Part shown: in pieces, positions 6,519-12,966 of the stretch | Layout: each line of letters opens with the position of its first letter | How positions within the stretch are numbered: the stretch's first letter is position 1 | IMG/VR virus record: IMGVR_UViG_3300027770_000299 | Location: 1-20,858 of that record | Source: a virus | Length of the DNA stretch: 20,858 nt | Direction: 5' to 3' (one strand) | Notes under the pieces: model-generated | What the model saw: the letters and a program-made list of their open reading frames with translations, nothing else | What the model was told of the DNA's origin: nothing | Databases searched by the model: none | Translations under genes and position numbers: made by a program

Positions 6519-7394
6519 TCACCTCGGACTCGGGACGGGGAGCGGCATCGGCAGCTCAATGCCGTATTTGTAGGCTAAAACCTTGATTGGCCGTTCTTGC
6601 ACGTAGGCGTTCCACGCCTTTGCGATAACCGAGACCGTGGTCTGCTGTTTTTGCATTGAGTTGGCTGGCGCGTTGTAGTTAATCGCCCAACGCCTCAACG
6701 CATATGCGGGAGAAGTTTCGTCTAATAGCACGCCATCGCGCACGTCAGTCACAAACTCATCCCACATTTCGCCGCCGTTCACGGACGACTGAGAGACGAC
6801 GAAGGCGACCGCCGCAAACTGCGCTCGCGAAATGCGAGTCGCTCGTTCAACCCTGTACCCGACAGTGCCGCAAACCGCCAAGGCGTCAGCGTGGTCTACG
6901 ACAAACCTTCTGACCAGTGCGCTTGCAATCGCGTTGCCGGCGCCCCAGTTGACGTTTGGCAATTGGCGCATTCGCAAAGCCGAATGAGCGGCAGCCCTTA
7001 AAACGTTGGCATCCTTCACTCCTTGCATCTGAAGGATTTGACTATCACGACGCGGACCAGCGCCTCCTACGTCAATTACTTTGAAGTCTTCTGGGTCAGC
7101 ATCGAACAGCACCCACATTTTGTAAGCAAAGCCGCTGCGAACAATTGCGGATAGTCGATGCTGCCCGTCCTGCAATTGGTTGTCTCGGTCAATGATAATC
7201 GTGCTACCTGTGGCTCCTCGAAACAGGTCTGACTGCATTTCGGTAACGATGCGCTGGACGGCTCTGCTGTTAAGTCGTCGATTTCTTGTGTTACGCGCCA
7301 ACCACTGAGCCGCGATCTCCGGTGTTACCAGAACTAGCTCCATGCGTGGCGACGGGTGAATCGCGTTGTGCGAATTGATCTGCGCGGTACTCAT
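6519..7394 (-). CDS. ParB/DGQHR-type protein between exonuclease and annealing protein
   Basis: The 291-residue protein carries LQDGQHRLSAIVRSG at 74-88, the signature loop of ParB/sulfiredoxin-like nucleotide-binding domains also seen in DGQHR proteins. The N-terminal part (VTPEIAAQWLARNTRNRRLNS) resembles phage relatives that list numbers of fixed positions before this loop. The remaining 200 residues are helical and not recognised. ATG at 7394 overlaps the exonuclease stop (ATGA), so it is embedded in the recombination set. It may use nucleotide to act on DNA or regulate the pair, but its biochemical role is unknown. Codon bias looks less GC-rich than its neighbours in places, which may mean separate acquisition. 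Confidence 0.75.
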   Translation of the reverse strand: MSTAQINSHNAIHPSPRMELVLVTPEIAAQWLARNTRNRRLNSRAVQRIVTEMQSDLFRGATGSTIIIDRDNQLQDGQHRLSAIVRSGFAYKMWVLFDADPEDFKVIDVGGAGPRRDSQILQMQGVKDANVLRAAAHSALRMRQLPNVNWGAGNAIASALVRRFVVDHADALAVCGTVGYRVERATRISRAQFAAVAFVVSQSSVNGGEMWDEFVTDVRDGVLLDETSPAYALRRWAINYNAPANSMQKQQTTVSVIAKAWNAYVQERPIKVLAYKYGIELPMPLPVPSPR

Positions 7395-8161
7395 GCGGGC
7401 ACCGCCGTCAATGCCTCGCCGACGTAGGCCGCATTCGTCTCGGCCTCTTTCGCTACGACGGCGATGTGCCGGAACGCCTTCAACACTGACTCGTCGGCCT
7501 GCATCGGAATGACAGCCCAGCCCGTGCCGGTGATGTGAATGACCGCGCATCGGTCGATGTCAATCATGGGCTGCTCAAGGCCGTCAGCGTCGACGTAGTG
7601 AGTCGCGTAGCGGTAGGCGGCGAGCTGGTAGGCCGTGTCGGCGTAGACGCCCTTGCCGGTTTTGACGTCAAGCAGCCATGTCTCGCCGCCAATGGATGCC
7701 ACGAGGTCGAGGCTTCCCGCGTAGCCGTACTCGCAGTGATAGACGACGGCCTCGACGAGTACCGGCTGCGGGTTGAAGGCGTCGAGAAACTCGACGTAGT
7801 GCGCCACGTGGTCGGCGAGTTCGGCCGGCACGTCGACAGGCTCACCGCGCACGAGTCGCTCGGCCAGGTGGTGCACCTCGGTGCCACGCTTCGCAGCGGC
7901 GTCGCGTTCCTTGTACGGCGCGCCCTTGAGCGTCGTCAACATGTCGGTCGGCTTCATCTCGGCGAGCTCTTCGCGGTTGTTGACCGCGTACTCGGCCACG
8001 GCCTTAATGCCCCACGGCAGGAGTGCGGGCTTAGGCATGCCCTTTCCAAGAATCGTGGTCACGCCCGGCACTTTCTGGCCGTTGATGTCCTCGTAGTGAT
8101 GCGTCGGCTTGCCTCGGTAGGTCGTGTCAACCCTGCGAATCGGCCCCTTGTATTCGGTCAT
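7391..8161 (-). CDS. RecB/Cas4-like PD-(D/E)XK exonuclease
   Basis: The 256-residue protein has the motifs of RecB-family nucleases in order: RGTEVHHLAE (92-101), GYAGSLDLVA with D152, WLLDVKTGK with D165 and K167, and YQLAAYRYA with Q179. Such nucleases resect double-stranded ends. The nearby RecT-like gene makes a two-component recombination system analogous to RecE/RecT or lambda Exo/Beta. ATG at 8161 overlaps the upstream stop (ATGA). No FeS cysteine cluster is visible, so it is not a typical Cas4 protein. Confidence 0.88.
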   Translation of the reverse strand: MTEYKGPIRRVDTTYRGKPTHHYEDINGQKVPGVTTILGKGMPKPALLPWGIKAVAEYAVNNREELAEMKPTDMLTTLKGAPYKERDAAAKRGTEVHHLAERLVRGEPVDVPAELADHVAHYVEFLDAFNPQPVLVEAVVYHCEYGYAGSLDLVASIGGETWLLDVKTGKGVYADTAYQLAAYRYATHYVDADGLEQPMIDIDRCAVIHITGTGWAVIPMQADESVLKAFRHIAVVAKEAETNAAYVGEALTAVPA

Positions 8162-8433
8162 CTCTTACCCTTCTGGTTGTTGTTGTTGTGAAGTGTGTGG
8201 AGGTAATCGCGGCGCTCGGCGGTGACGTGCTCGGGCTCCTGCGGTATCGCGGCGAGCAATGCGCGCGCGACCTCGCGGGTCCACTCGCCGTCATTGCCGC
8301 GGTCGTCCTGTCGCGTCCAGCACGAGGGACAACAGGCGAGCCCGTCGGCGGCGAGCTGCTCGCGGCGGTTCAATCGAGAGATATAGCGCAGACGCGCAGG
8401 CCAGCCCAGCCCGTCCCAGTCCTGCGGCGTCAT
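8158..8433 (-). CDS. Small protein of unknown function with CPSC motif
   Basis: The 91-residue product begins MTPQDWDGLGWPARLRYISR and contains ACCPSCW, a lone CxxC pair that may be half of a zinc site. The end is a short Asn run (HNNNNQKGKR). ATG at 8433 and the stop both overlap neighbouring genes (ATGA), so it is translated as part of the operon. I do not recognise a family. It sits directly before the exonuclease and may be a small accessory or regulatory factor, but nothing in it proves this. Confidence 0.65.
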   Translation of the reverse strand: MTPQDWDGLGWPARLRYISRLNRREQLAADGLACCPSCWTRQDDRGNDGEWTREVARALLAAIPQEPEHVTAERRDYLHTLHNNNNQKGKR

Positions 8434-8822
8434 GACGCGCACCAGGTGCACAGGGTGCGGCCCTGCTCGCCGTACCGGATGATTTCGGCCTGGCATCCCG
8501 CGCACGGCCCAGACTCCTGCGGTCGTCGAGGTCGTGTCACCGGTAGCGGCGGCGGCGCGTCAGGCTCGCCAATAGGTACGGGTCGGGTGAGCCGATAGCG
8601 CGGCACCATCTTGCCGACGTTGCGGCCGGCGGTGTCGGTGCTCCTGACGTGGTCAAACTCAACGAGCACGCCGTCCTGGCGGAGTCGCCGGTAGGTGAGC
8701 CCGATCTGTTTGGGCAGTACCCATGCCGGGATGAGTGGCCGCACGTCGTTGGGATTGACTAGGCCGTCATGGGCGGCTCTCGCGATGGCGGTGCGGATCG
8801 CGTGGTCGTAATGGCGCGTCAT
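8430..8822 (-). CDS. Winged-helix-like protein with C-terminal zinc ribbon
   Basis: The 130-residue protein starts with a helical block (AIRTAIARAAHDGLVNPNDV), followed by a stretch that looks like a winged helix (PKQIGLTYRRLRQDGVLVEF, then VGKMVPRYRL). A proline-rich linker leads to a zinc knuckle with CAGC and CTWC near the C-terminus. It is probably a DNA-binding protein. It lies just after the WhiB-like gene with ATGA overlaps at both ends. Function beyond DNA binding is not visible. Confidence 0.7.
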   Translation of the reverse strand: MTRHYDHAIRTAIARAAHDGLVNPNDVRPLIPAWVLPKQIGLTYRRLRQDGVLVEFDHVRSTDTAGRNVGKMVPRYRLTRPVPIGEPDAPPPLPVTRPRRPQESGPCAGCQAEIIRYGEQGRTLCTWCAS

Positions 8823-9205
8823 TTCTTGCCGCCTTTCAGCTCGCGCACTGGAGGCACGCGTCGGCCTCTAATCCAGCCGATGCCGCCGGCGACGCCGTCG
8901 AAACCTTCATGAGGCCTGACCTGAAGCAGGCACCAGTCCTTGACGAGGCACGGCCCGCACACCTTGAGCCCTTCGGGTATGCGCGACACGCTTGTGAACA
9001 GGCGCGGGTCGTGGCCTTCGCATGCGGGCCGGTCTGCTGGTGGCACTGACCGCTCGCGTGCTTGACGTCCCGGCCGTGCTCCTGCGCCACGATTGCGGCG
9101 CGCAAGTTCGCGGCGGTATTCGACCTGTTCGGCGTGCGTCAGCGTGATGAAGTCGACGCTGCCCTCAATGCATCGCGCGACGGCGGTGAGGTCGAGCGCG
9201 CTCAC
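8819..9205 (-). CDS. WhiB-family iron-sulfur transcription regulator (phage-encoded)
   Basis: The 128-residue protein has the four-cysteine WhiB pattern: C62, then C83-x2-C86-x5-C92, followed by a glycine-rich turn GVAGGIGWIRGRR (104-116). These cysteines hold a [4Fe-4S] cluster in known Wbl proteins, which bind the housekeeping sigma factor. The first gap (20 residues) is at the short end, and the usual GVWGG turn reads GVAGG, so the sigma contact may differ. WhiB proteins occur only in actinobacteria and their phages (for example mycophage TM4), which supports the host assignment. The start is GTG at 9205 in a GTGA overlap. It may switch host or phage transcription. Confidence 0.8.
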   Translation of the reverse strand: MSALDLTAVARCIEGSVDFITLTHAEQVEYRRELARRNRGAGARPGRQARERSVPPADRPACEGHDPRLFTSVSRIPEGLKVCGPCLVKDWCLLQVRPHEGFDGVAGGIGWIRGRRVPPVRELKGGKK

Positions 9206-9333
9206 GCGTCGACCTCGAGCCGGTCACAGACACAGACCGCGTCATCGACTCGGTGCGTGCACCAGGTGAGGCTTGGCAGGTGCTCGCTTGCGGGATGACC
9301 GCAGACGCAGCGCAGGATCACCGGGTGCGTCAT
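9202..9333 (-). CDS. 43-residue four-cysteine zinc-binding protein
   Basis: This very small gene fills the gap between two coupled genes. ATG at 9333 overlaps the preceding stop (ATGA) and its own stop overlaps the WhiB-like start (GTGA). The protein has cysteines in VILRCVCGH, TWCTH and AVCVCD, giving a compact zinc-ribbon-like set of Cys and His. No family can be named. Coding is supported by the seamless overlaps on both sides and the absence of any other gene in this interval. Confidence 0.7.
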   Translation of the reverse strand: MTHPVILRCVCGHPASEHLPSLTWCTHRVDDAVCVCDRLEVDA

Positions 9334-9572
9334 GACTGGCCCTGCTCATCGGCGCGCACGGCAGCATTCACGCCGAGTCGGCTAAGTCGGCCTTGCCCGT
9401 TGGTGTACGACTGCCGCCATGCTTCGTTCAATCGGTCGACAGCCGACTCCCGCTCATCGGCGCGCGCGCGCGCGATGAGGTCGCAGAGGTCGCAGTCGTG
9501 GCGCGCGAGGTCGGGCATGTCGACCCACCGGCAGAGCGGGTCGTGTGAGCACTCGGGGCATGCGTGGCTCAC
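9330..9572 (-). CDS. 80-residue zinc-binding protein of unknown function
   Basis: The protein begins MSHACPECSHDPLC and continues with HDCDLCDLIARARADERESA, giving two CxxC pairs that look like a zinc ribbon, followed by a helical tail. The start is GTG at 9572 in a GTGA overlap and the end overlaps the 43-residue gene (ATGA). Proteins of this shape are frequent in actinophage early regions without assigned function. It could be an adaptor that binds nucleic acid or a host protein. Confidence 0.7.
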   Translation of the reverse strand: MSHACPECSHDPLCRWVDMPDLARHDCDLCDLIARARADERESAVDRLNEAWRQSYTNGQGRLSRLGVNAAVRADEQGQS

Positions 9573-9748
9573 TCGGCACCACCGAGGTCGAGCGAGTCGA
9601 GGTCGTCCTCACAGCACCGTGTCGAGCAGTAGTGCAGCGTCACGTCGCCGCCGTGGTCTTTGTCGTTGTGCTGGGTGAGCGTGAGCCAGCCCGCGCCCAG
9701 CGCACCGGGCGAGGTCGCGTCGCACACATCGCAGGAGTAGAGGCGCAT
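9569..9748 (-). CDS. 59-residue zinc-finger-like protein
   Basis: The protein begins MRLYSCDVCDATS and later has LHYCSTRCCEDDL, a CxxC...CxxxC arrangement like the treble-clef or MYM-type fingers common in small actinophage proteins. The C-terminus is acidic. I chose ATG at 9748, which shares one base with the upstream stop (TGATG); a GTG at 9757 would start inside the upstream gene. Function is unknown. It follows the muralytic enzyme gene in the same operon. Confidence 0.7.
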   Translation of the reverse strand: MRLYSCDVCDATSPGALGAGWLTLTQHNDKDHGGDVTLHYCSTRCCEDDLDSLDLGGAE

Positions 9749-10167
9749 CAGTACCACCCGTACTGACCGCTAGCCGCGCGGCCTTGCCAGCGTGACCAGG
9801 CGTTGCACGGCGAGCCGTAGGACTTTGAGATGTAGCGCAGACCCCACCGAATCTGCGTCGTCGTATTGGTGCGCCAGTCACGGCCTGCGCTCGACATCTT
9901 GCGGCCGGGGTGAGCCTGCGGGATGCCCCAGGTTGAGTAGCCGTCGGCGTTGTTGGCGTTCCAGCGCCAGTCGCTTTCGTGCTTCCAGAGTGCGATGAGA
10001 CACGACCATTGCCGGGTGCCGTGCGGCGACGATGGGCGCCAGCCGTAAGGCCCAACCTGGTGCAGCGCCTCGGTCTTCGCCTGCGCTTGTGTGCCGCGGT
10101 ACAGGTCGTGATGGATGGGTGCGGCGGGTGCCCATCCAACAAGCGCGGCTAGCACCATCTCGGCCAT
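9748..10167 (-). CDS. Secreted lytic-transglycosylase-like enzyme
   Basis: The 139-residue protein opens with a short hydrophobic stretch (MVLAALVGWAPAAP) that could be a signal or anchor. The rest resembles small SLT/lysozyme-like domains: WSCLIALWKHESDW with a likely catalytic glutamate, YSTWGIPQAHPG, TQIRWGLRYISKSYGSPCNAW, and a QYGWY end as in aggregation-promoting-factor-type enzymes. It would cut the glycan strands of peptidoglycan outside the membrane. ATG at 10167 shares one base with the upstream stop. It is far from the lysis cassette and inside the early operon, so a role in wall remodelling during infection or in exclusion is possible. Secretion is a prediction, as the N-terminus lacks the usual lysines. 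Confidence 0.75.
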   Translation of the reverse strand: MAEMVLAALVGWAPAAPIHHDLYRGTQAQAKTEALHQVGPYGWRPSSPHGTRQWSCLIALWKHESDWRWNANNADGYSTWGIPQAHPGRKMSSAGRDWRTNTTTQIRWGLRYISKSYGSPCNAWSRWQGRAASGQYGWY

Positions 10168-10514
10168 CACGCGTCGACCTCGTAACCGTCGAGCTCGACA
10201 AGCAACCGATGGAACGTGTGACCGCTCATGATGACGTAGCCGTCGCCCGGCGAGCCCTTGCCGGCGCGCTTGGCCCAGACCACGCGCAGCCATGCGCCGC
10301 GCCGTTCTCCTGCGGCCTCGGCCTGGGCGACCCAGTCGGCGAGCGTGTAGCGCGCCACGTTCTTGGCCTCAATGACGAGGTCGTCGCTAATGCCGACGAT
10401 GTCGCCGCCGCCGAAGTCGGCGGAGCCGGTGCGACGGGCCTGCGGGAAACTCTCGGCGAGGAAGTTGACGATGCTCGACTCCCACGAGGTGCCTTTCTGG
10501 CGTGCGGCGCTCAC
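10167..10514 (-). CDS. Holliday-junction-resolvase-like nuclease (Hjc type)
   Basis: The 115-residue protein has the archaeal-Hjc-like pattern: KGTSWESSIVNFL with K7 and E12, ADFGGGDIVGI with D38, and LVIEAKN with E49 and K51. This is the PD-(D/E)XK fold of small junction resolvases. It probably resolves branched DNA formed by the annealing protein and replication before packaging. The start is GTG at 10514 in a GTGA overlap; longer starts would run into the preceding gene. A second nuclease of related fold is at 3437-3913. Confidence 0.82.
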   Translation of the reverse strand: MSAARQKGTSWESSIVNFLAESFPQARRTGSADFGGGDIVGISDDLVIEAKNVARYTLADWVAQAEAAGERRGAWLRVVWAKRAGKGSPGDGYVIMSGHTFHRLLVELDGYEVDA

Positions 10515-11065
10515 AACAGCACGCCTTGCGAGCTGGCTTCGGTTACTCGTGCAGGCATTGCCACATCCACTTCCGGTCGCGCGAAATGCACGGCCCATCT
10601 GGTCTTGATGTCTGTCGGTTGATCGGTTCGTCTTGGGCGTCCATCTGTGTGTTTCCATTGCCACCCCCCAGCACTGCCCTCGTCTGTCCAGCCGGAGGCC
10701 CGGAGGCTGGCTCCGCCCTCACTGGGCAAGGTGTACGTCTGAATACGCCTAAAGCCCATTGACTTGGCCGCGCGAGCCGCAGCGGCATAGAGGATTGAGC
10801 AGGCGTTGTAGGTGCCATCTGTCGCCAATCGAGTGACCTCAGCGACGTCCCTTGGATGGCCGGCCAATCGAGCGACGGGCCTGCCAACAACGCACACTCC
10901 GCGAAGCAACCCTGTGCTGTCGCAGCACCCCAGGCTGAACCTGTGACCAATGGCCGGAGCGTGATGGCGATGCATGGCCGCGATGAAGTCGTTGGCTTCG
11001 CGCAGTTCGACGGGGACAACCACAAGATGTGACGACCGCGTCACGTGAGTGTAGGCCGCGCTCAT
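10511..11065 (-). CDS. XF1762-family, GNAT-like phage protein
   Basis: The 184-residue protein has the markers of the XF1762 family: VELREANDFIAAMHRHH, GHRFSLGCCDSTGLLRG, VVGRPVAR, EVTRLATDGTYNACSILYAA and ASLRASGW. The layout resembles an acetyltransferase (GNAT) fold, and the TDGTYNACS loop may bind a cofactor, though no substrate is known. ATG at 11065 overlaps the preceding stop (ATGA). The C-terminal 60 residues (from about 125) are basic and less conserved. It is frequent in actinophage and other phage early regions. A role in modifying a host or phage molecule is plausible but unproven. Confidence 0.8.
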   Translation of the reverse strand: MSAAYTHVTRSSHLVVVPVELREANDFIAAMHRHHAPAIGHRFSLGCCDSTGLLRGVCVVGRPVARLAGHPRDVAEVTRLATDGTYNACSILYAAAARAAKSMGFRRIQTYTLPSEGGASLRASGWTDEGSAGGWQWKHTDGRPRRTDQPTDIKTRWAVHFARPEVDVAMPARVTEASSQGVLL

Positions 11066-11208
11066 GCGAGCGCCTCGTCAAGCGCGGCGATGAGGTTGTC
11101 GACCTCGGGCGCCGACAGGAACATCGCGTCGTCAGTGGTCGCGTCGACGTAGTCGCGCACGCGCTCGACAGCCCAGCGAGCGACCTCGACGTATTCAACC
11201 TCGGTCAT
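11062..11208 (-). CDS. 48-residue helical acidic protein
   Basis: The short product begins MTEVEYVEVARWAVERVRDY and ends EVDNLIAALDEALA. It is acidic and mostly helical, with no cysteine or membrane segment. ATG at 11208 and the stop both overlap neighbours by four bases (ATGA), which supports translation. I do not recognise a family. Small acidic helical proteins of this kind in early regions often bind host proteins, but that is only a general guess here. Confidence 0.6.
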   Translation of the reverse strand: MTEVEYVEVARWAVERVRDYVDATTDDAMFLSAPEVDNLIAALDEALA

Positions 11209-11564
11209 GCGCGGGACCGCGGCACTTCGCCTTGGACGCAGCCGCCGTAGCACGCGCCGCCGCGCATGATCGGCGTGCCGTCGTCGGCCTCGTCCTCTAG
11301 CGCACCTTCGCCGCGACACGTCGGACACATGACCCACTCAATTGCCGGCATGACTAACGACGCGTAGCCGGGGTGCCGAGGTCGAGTGGCCGCGCGGTCG
11401 AGGTCGTCGGCGAGGTCGGCGAGTGCGTCACTCATAATGCGGAGTTGGTTCGCGTAGCCGGTCACCTTGACCTGGCCGTCGATGAGTAGTGAGCCGGTGG
11501 GCGCCTTGCTTGGGTCGCGGCTGAAGGACACGTCGAATGGCAAGACGAGCTCGACGGCCGCCAT
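11205..11564 (-). CDS. Protein with DnaJ-type CxxCxGxG zinc motif
   Basis: The 119-residue protein has an N-terminal beta-rich part (VELVLPFDVSFSRDPSKAP, GSLLIDGQVKVTGYANQL), a helical region, and a C-terminal zinc motif CPTCRGEG with a second pair CYGGC, like half of a DnaJ zinc finger. It may bind zinc and partner proteins. ATG at 11564 shares one base with the upstream stop (TGATG) and the stop overlaps the next gene (ATGA). Function is unknown. Confidence 0.65.
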   Translation of the reverse strand: MAAVELVLPFDVSFSRDPSKAPTGSLLIDGQVKVTGYANQLRIMSDALADLADDLDRAATRPRHPGYASLVMPAIEWVMCPTCRGEGALEDEADDGTPIMRGGACYGGCVQGEVPRSRA

Positions 11565-11710
11565 CAGAGTGACCAGCCCGGCAGGCCGACCTCGGCGGTT
11601 GCCATGCCGACGATGAGGCCGACCAGCACGACCAGCACGGTGAGCGCCACACGCCCGCGTGATGTGAGTCTAATTTTCGTATTAGGTCTGGCCGTTGTAC
11701 CTATTGCCAT
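11564..11710 (-). CDS. 48-residue single-span membrane protein, first gene of the early operon
   Basis: The protein starts MAIGTTARPNTKIRLTSRGR, which is basic, and then has one hydrophobic segment VALTVLVVLVGLIVGMATAE, so the N-terminus probably faces the cytoplasm. ATG at 11710 has GAGAGG seven bases upstream. It lies directly behind the control region at 11737-11843, so it is the likely promoter-proximal gene of the early transcript. A role at the cell membrane during early infection, such as exclusion of other phages, is possible but not shown. Confidence 0.65.
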   Translation of the reverse strand: MAIGTTARPNTKIRLTSRGRVALTVLVVLVGLIVGMATAEVGLPGWSL

Positions 11711-11736
11711 GGTCGTGCCTCTCGGGTAATGCTGAG

Positions 11737-11843
11737 AGGTGAGGGGCACTCTTGCTATCGACCGCGTAACACGCGACTACGTGTTACTGGTGGGTAGCAA
11801 GTCATTGCTACGGCAAGGTAGCAACGATCCGAGCCCCTCACCT
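11737..11843. promoter_or_regulatory. Divergent control region with nested inverted repeats and four TAGCAA half-sites
   Basis: Outer arms AGGTGAGGGGC (11737-11747) and GCCCCTCACCT (11833-11843) are perfect. Inside are palindromes GTAACACG-6-CGTGTTAC (11766-11787) and GTAGCAA-4-TTGCTAC (11794-11811). Copies of TTGCTA or TAGCAA are at 11752, 11795, 11805 and 11819. The element lies between the minus-strand early operon and the plus-strand integrase, where operators and promoters are expected. I could not pick convincing -10/-35 boxes. Confidence 0.6.
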
Positions 11844-11947
11844 ATCAGAAATGGACTAGGTGATGTCTCCAAGTATTACCGCGCATGTGAACGCGATAAC
11901 ACGCAAACACGCCAAGGCATCTAAGGAAGTTTGCATACCACAGACTC

Positions 11948-12013
11948 CACAAGATGTGGCGCCAGACACACACAATGTGGAAAACAAACTGCTACTTGCA
12001 AAAGTGGCGCCAC
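11948..12013. repeat. Direct repeats resembling integrase arm sites, and a GTGGCGCCAC palindrome
   Basis: CACAAGATGTGG (11948-11959) and CACACAATGTGG (11969-11980) match at 10 of 12 positions and start 21 bases apart, two helical turns. GTGGCGCCA occurs at 11955 and again within the perfect palindrome GTGGCGCCAC (12004-12013). Pairs of spaced short repeats near a tyrosine integrase gene are typical of arm-type binding sites; this reading is inference. Confidence 0.4.
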
Positions 12014-12030
12014 GTAAACATCCGAAAACG

Positions 12031-12048
12031 CCCCCCCCCCCCCCCCCC
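12031..12048 (+). repeat. Homopolymer of 18 C in the integrase leader
   Basis: Eighteen consecutive C residues (G on the minus strand) lie 72 bases before the chosen integrase ATG. Such a run is prone to slippage in replication, and also to sequencing and assembly error, so its true length is uncertain. If translation began upstream, the run would encode prolines and changes in its length would shift the frame into integrase. Confidence 0.9.
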
Positions 12049-12120
12049 GATTTCGTCTATCGCATCACACCAACGCAGGCGCAGACTCCGACTACCAGCC
12101 GCTCTTCGGAGGTGGTTGAA

Positions 12121-12966
12121 ATGGGGGTCGTGATGGCACTAGCAGCACCGACAAGGCCGCCAGGCGCGCCGGCGTCAATTCAAGAGTGCATCGATGCGCT
12201 CACGCATTTCCGTCTAGTGCGCGGCCATTCTGCGCGCACCATCGCACTGGACACATGGATACTCGGCGCGCTGCCGTGCGTGCCGCAGGAGGTCACGCTC
12301 GCTGACCTTGAGGCAATCGTTATGCGAAACCGTAACGCGTCGTCGAGGTCGACCTACGCCTCACGCCTGCACAGCATCTTCGCGGCGCTCCGCCAGATGC
12401 AACTCATTGACACGACCGTCGACACCATGCTGGCGCGGCTCAAGGCGCCAGCAGGCCAGCCGCGGCCACTGAGCGACGAGCAGGTCGACGCGCTACTCAC
12501 CGAGCTGCCATCGCACATGGCCGACGTGGTGCGCTGCGGCATCCTGGCCGGTACTCGCGCGATGGAAGTGTGGACGATGCGCGGCGATGATCTTTCTTAC
12601 GGGCACCGCGGCGCGGAGCTGATGCTGCACGGCAAGGGTGGGCGAGATGTCGCCATTCCATGCCACCCGCGGCTTGTGCAAATGATTAACGACTACGAGA
12701 CGCTGGGGCGGTTGTGGACGCGCTGGTCGTCGCCGGCCGTGCTGTCTTCGGCGATGAGCAAAAAGATGGGCGAGATACTCAAAGACGAGTCGGTGACCTA
12801 TCACCAGTGCCGGCACACGTTCGGCACGCGCGTGATGCGCGCGTGGGATAATGACGTGCTTCTGGCGTCCAGCCTCTTGCGGCACGAGAGTCTCAAGTCG
12901 AGCATGGTCTATATCAAACTCGCCGATGACCGGCCACGGATGGCCATCGACCGGCTAGCCGGATGA
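12121..12966 (+). CDS. int: Tyrosine-type site-specific integrase
   Basis: The 281-residue protein has an N-terminal SAM-like DNA-binding domain (about 18-108) and a tyrosine recombinase catalytic domain with R146 (AGTRAMEV), K172 (HGKGGRD), H228-x2-R231 (YHQCRHTFG), H255 (LLRHES) and the nucleophile Y264 (MVYIKLAD). It would integrate phage DNA at a host attachment site and, with a directionality factor, excise it. I chose ATG at 12121 because GGAGG lies eight bases upstream; the frame is open from 11860 but that part is low in complexity and interrupted by the poly-C tract. It is the only plus-strand gene between the early operon and the terminators. No excisionase was recognised with confidence. 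Confidence 0.93.
   Translation: MGVVMALAAPTRPPGAPASIQECIDALTHFRLVRGHSARTIALDTWILGALPCVPQEVTLADLEAIVMRNRNASSRSTYASRLHSIFAALRQMQLIDTTVDTMLARLKAPAGQPRPLSDEQVDALLTELPSHMADVVRCGILAGTRAMEVWTMRGDDLSYGHRGAELMLHGKGGRDVAIPCHPRLVQMINDYETLGRLWTRWSSPAVLSSAMSKKMGEILKDESVTYHQCRHTFGTRVMRAWDNDVLLASSLLRHESLKSSMVYIKLADDRPRMAIDRLAG

Larger units (their letters stand above)
11844..12120 (+). other. Integrase leader: poly-C tract and integrase-arm-like repeats, probably non-coding
   Basis: This 277-base stretch precedes the chosen integrase start. Its composition is less GC-rich than neighbouring genes, and the in-frame extension it encodes is low in complexity with a proline run. I see no separate gene on either strand. 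It holds the direct repeats at 11948-11980, the palindrome GTGGCGCCAC at 12004-12013 and the poly-C tract at 12031-12048. It may be a regulated leader or part of the attachment site. Confidence 0.5.

Noticed and set aside
9609-10142. A 177-codon minus-strand frame overlapping the muralytic enzyme gene
   Set aside because: It lies in another frame of a gene with recognisable enzyme motifs and encodes an arginine-rich shadow.
11737-11843. Small transposable element bounded by terminal inverted repeats
   Set aside because: The 107-base element has no flanking target duplication that I can see, and its place between divergent operons fits a regulatory region better.
11860-12120. Upstream start giving a 368-residue integrase
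   Set aside because: The extra part is low in complexity, passes through the C tract and lacks a well-spaced ribosome site; ATG at 12121 has GGAGG eight bases upstream. Kept as an open question in the findings.
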